Origin: Desulfovibrionaceae bacterium
GTDB lineage: Bacteria > Desulfobacterota > Desulfovibrionia > Desulfovibrionales > Desulfovibrionaceae
Direction of reading: 5' to 3'
Length of the DNA: 40,106 nucleotides
Assembly: GCA_031082225.1 (NCBI GenBank)
Contig: JAVHLG010000035.1
Span: forward strand, 1-40,106
A program made the position numbers and the translations under genes. Each line of letters opens with the position of its first letter. The first letter of the stretch is position 1. A model generated the notes under the pieces. That model had not been told where the DNA came from. It worked only from the letters and a program-made list of their open reading frames with translations, and searched no databases. This document shows positions 39,645 to 40,106 of the stretch, one piece after another.

Positions 39645-40106
39645 CTTAAACAGCGTACCTGTATCGTTCTTTTCCGCTTACCTTCCGACAACATGCTAAA
39701 AATACGAGATAAATACGGAAGCGTGTCCTTAAAATAGATTTGCGGGGTTATTGCTCGGAAGATGATACCGCTGATAAATATAGTTTCCCGCCATACGCTT
39801 CTATTTCTGGAGTTTTCTCCCACAGACGGGGTATCCCCAGGGAAAAAAAACTTCTCCAACTGATGAAATCGCTTCCATCAAAAATGCAATGAGCAATTTC
39901 CCGTGCAGCCATGCTCGTGCACTTGACTCGTCAAATTTCTTCAAATGGCCGAGGCCAAGTATTGACTTTAATCGTTTGAATGACAACTCAACTTGCCATC
40001 TTAAGCGATAATACTCTAATACTTTTATTGCACCATATGATTTAGGAAGTGTCGTGAAAATTATGATGTAATTTGTTGCGTCTATAGTGGAATCGTAGAC
40101 TGTTCT
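39633..40106 (-). mobile_element. IS4-family insertion element, partial
   Basis: From about 39633 to the window end the DNA is AT-rich and carries a transposase gene on the minus strand with the IS4 YREK signature. The element's other end and most of the transposase are outside the window. The right end as seen here (CGCTAACTTAAACAGCG) is a candidate terminal repeat, but the matching repeat is not visible. It disrupts the FmdB-like gene. Confidence 0.75.
39641..40106 (-). pseudogene. IS4-family transposase, C-terminal part, frameshifted
   Basis: Read from the window end, the frame gives RTVYDSTIDATNYIIIF and then the IS4 YREK box, YYRLRWQVELSFKRLK (Y-x2-R-x3-E-x6-K), followed by GLGHLKK and SARAWLHGKLLIAFL, typical of this transposase family. 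That frame ends in a stop at 39801 just after FFPWGYPVCGRK. The expected C-terminus (SVWRETIFISG to GKRKRTIQ) continues in a neighbouring frame to 39641. A frameshift therefore lies between about 39803 and 39860, close to a run of eight As/Ts. It may be inactive, or a sequencing error may be present. The N-terminus and the DDE residues before Glu are beyond the window. Confidence 0.8.

Overview
The window is a chromosomal segment of a GC-rich Gram-negative bacterium, most likely a deltaproteobacterial sulfate reducer of the Desulfovibrio group. This rests on very high GC and GC-ending codons, the recA-alaS pair, a mannose-type EIID/HPr/EI phosphotransferase remnant and double-membrane features (secretin, lipoproteins, TatC, SecF). 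The genus is an inference.

Region 1 (1-18994, + strand) is one tightly packed, co-directional cluster of about 20 genes for a Tad/Flp-type (type IVc) pilus or secretion machine. In order: an SH3-domain protein (5' end outside the window), a lipoprotein, a zinc-ribbon/FHA protein, two Flp-type pilins, TadE/TadG-type pseudopilins, CpaB, a secretin, a single polypeptide joining a TadZ-like domain to the TadA/CpaF ATPase, a TadB with an embedded TPR block, a secreted modular-repeat protein, a thioredoxin-fold lipoprotein without its CxxC, a second hexameric ATPase of GspE/PilB type, TadC, three membrane FHA proteins (two with TPR or TPR-like tails) and a PP2C phosphatase. Five FHA domains plus a phosphatase suggest that phosphothreonine signalling controls the machine; no kinase lies in the window.

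Region 2 (19000-22500, +) is housekeeping: a CorA-type transporter behind a clear promoter and long leader, then secF (no secD beside it) behind an attenuator-like element, overlapping tatC.

Region 3 (22500-26000) is accessory: a dyad-rich spacer, a small lipoprotein, a protein made almost wholly of an 8-residue H-V-D-V-D-L-G-G repeat, an AraC regulator divergent from a fosmidomycin-resistance-like MFS exporter, and a 9-bp tandem repeat.

Region 4 (26000-33270, - strand) holds an FAD-linked glycolate/lactate oxidase, an AT-rich two-gene cassette (SAMHD1-like HD phosphohydrolase plus a small YwgA/Panacea-like protein), smpB, and ptsI, an HPr gene and an EIID gene. The cassette looks horizontally acquired and is a candidate defence or nucleotide-pool module.

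Region 5 (33270-40106, +) has recA and alaS with tandem terminators, then a prophage fragment (Cys-rich small protein, portal protein, truncated FmdB-like gene) cut by an IS4-family element that runs off the window with a frameshifted transposase gene.
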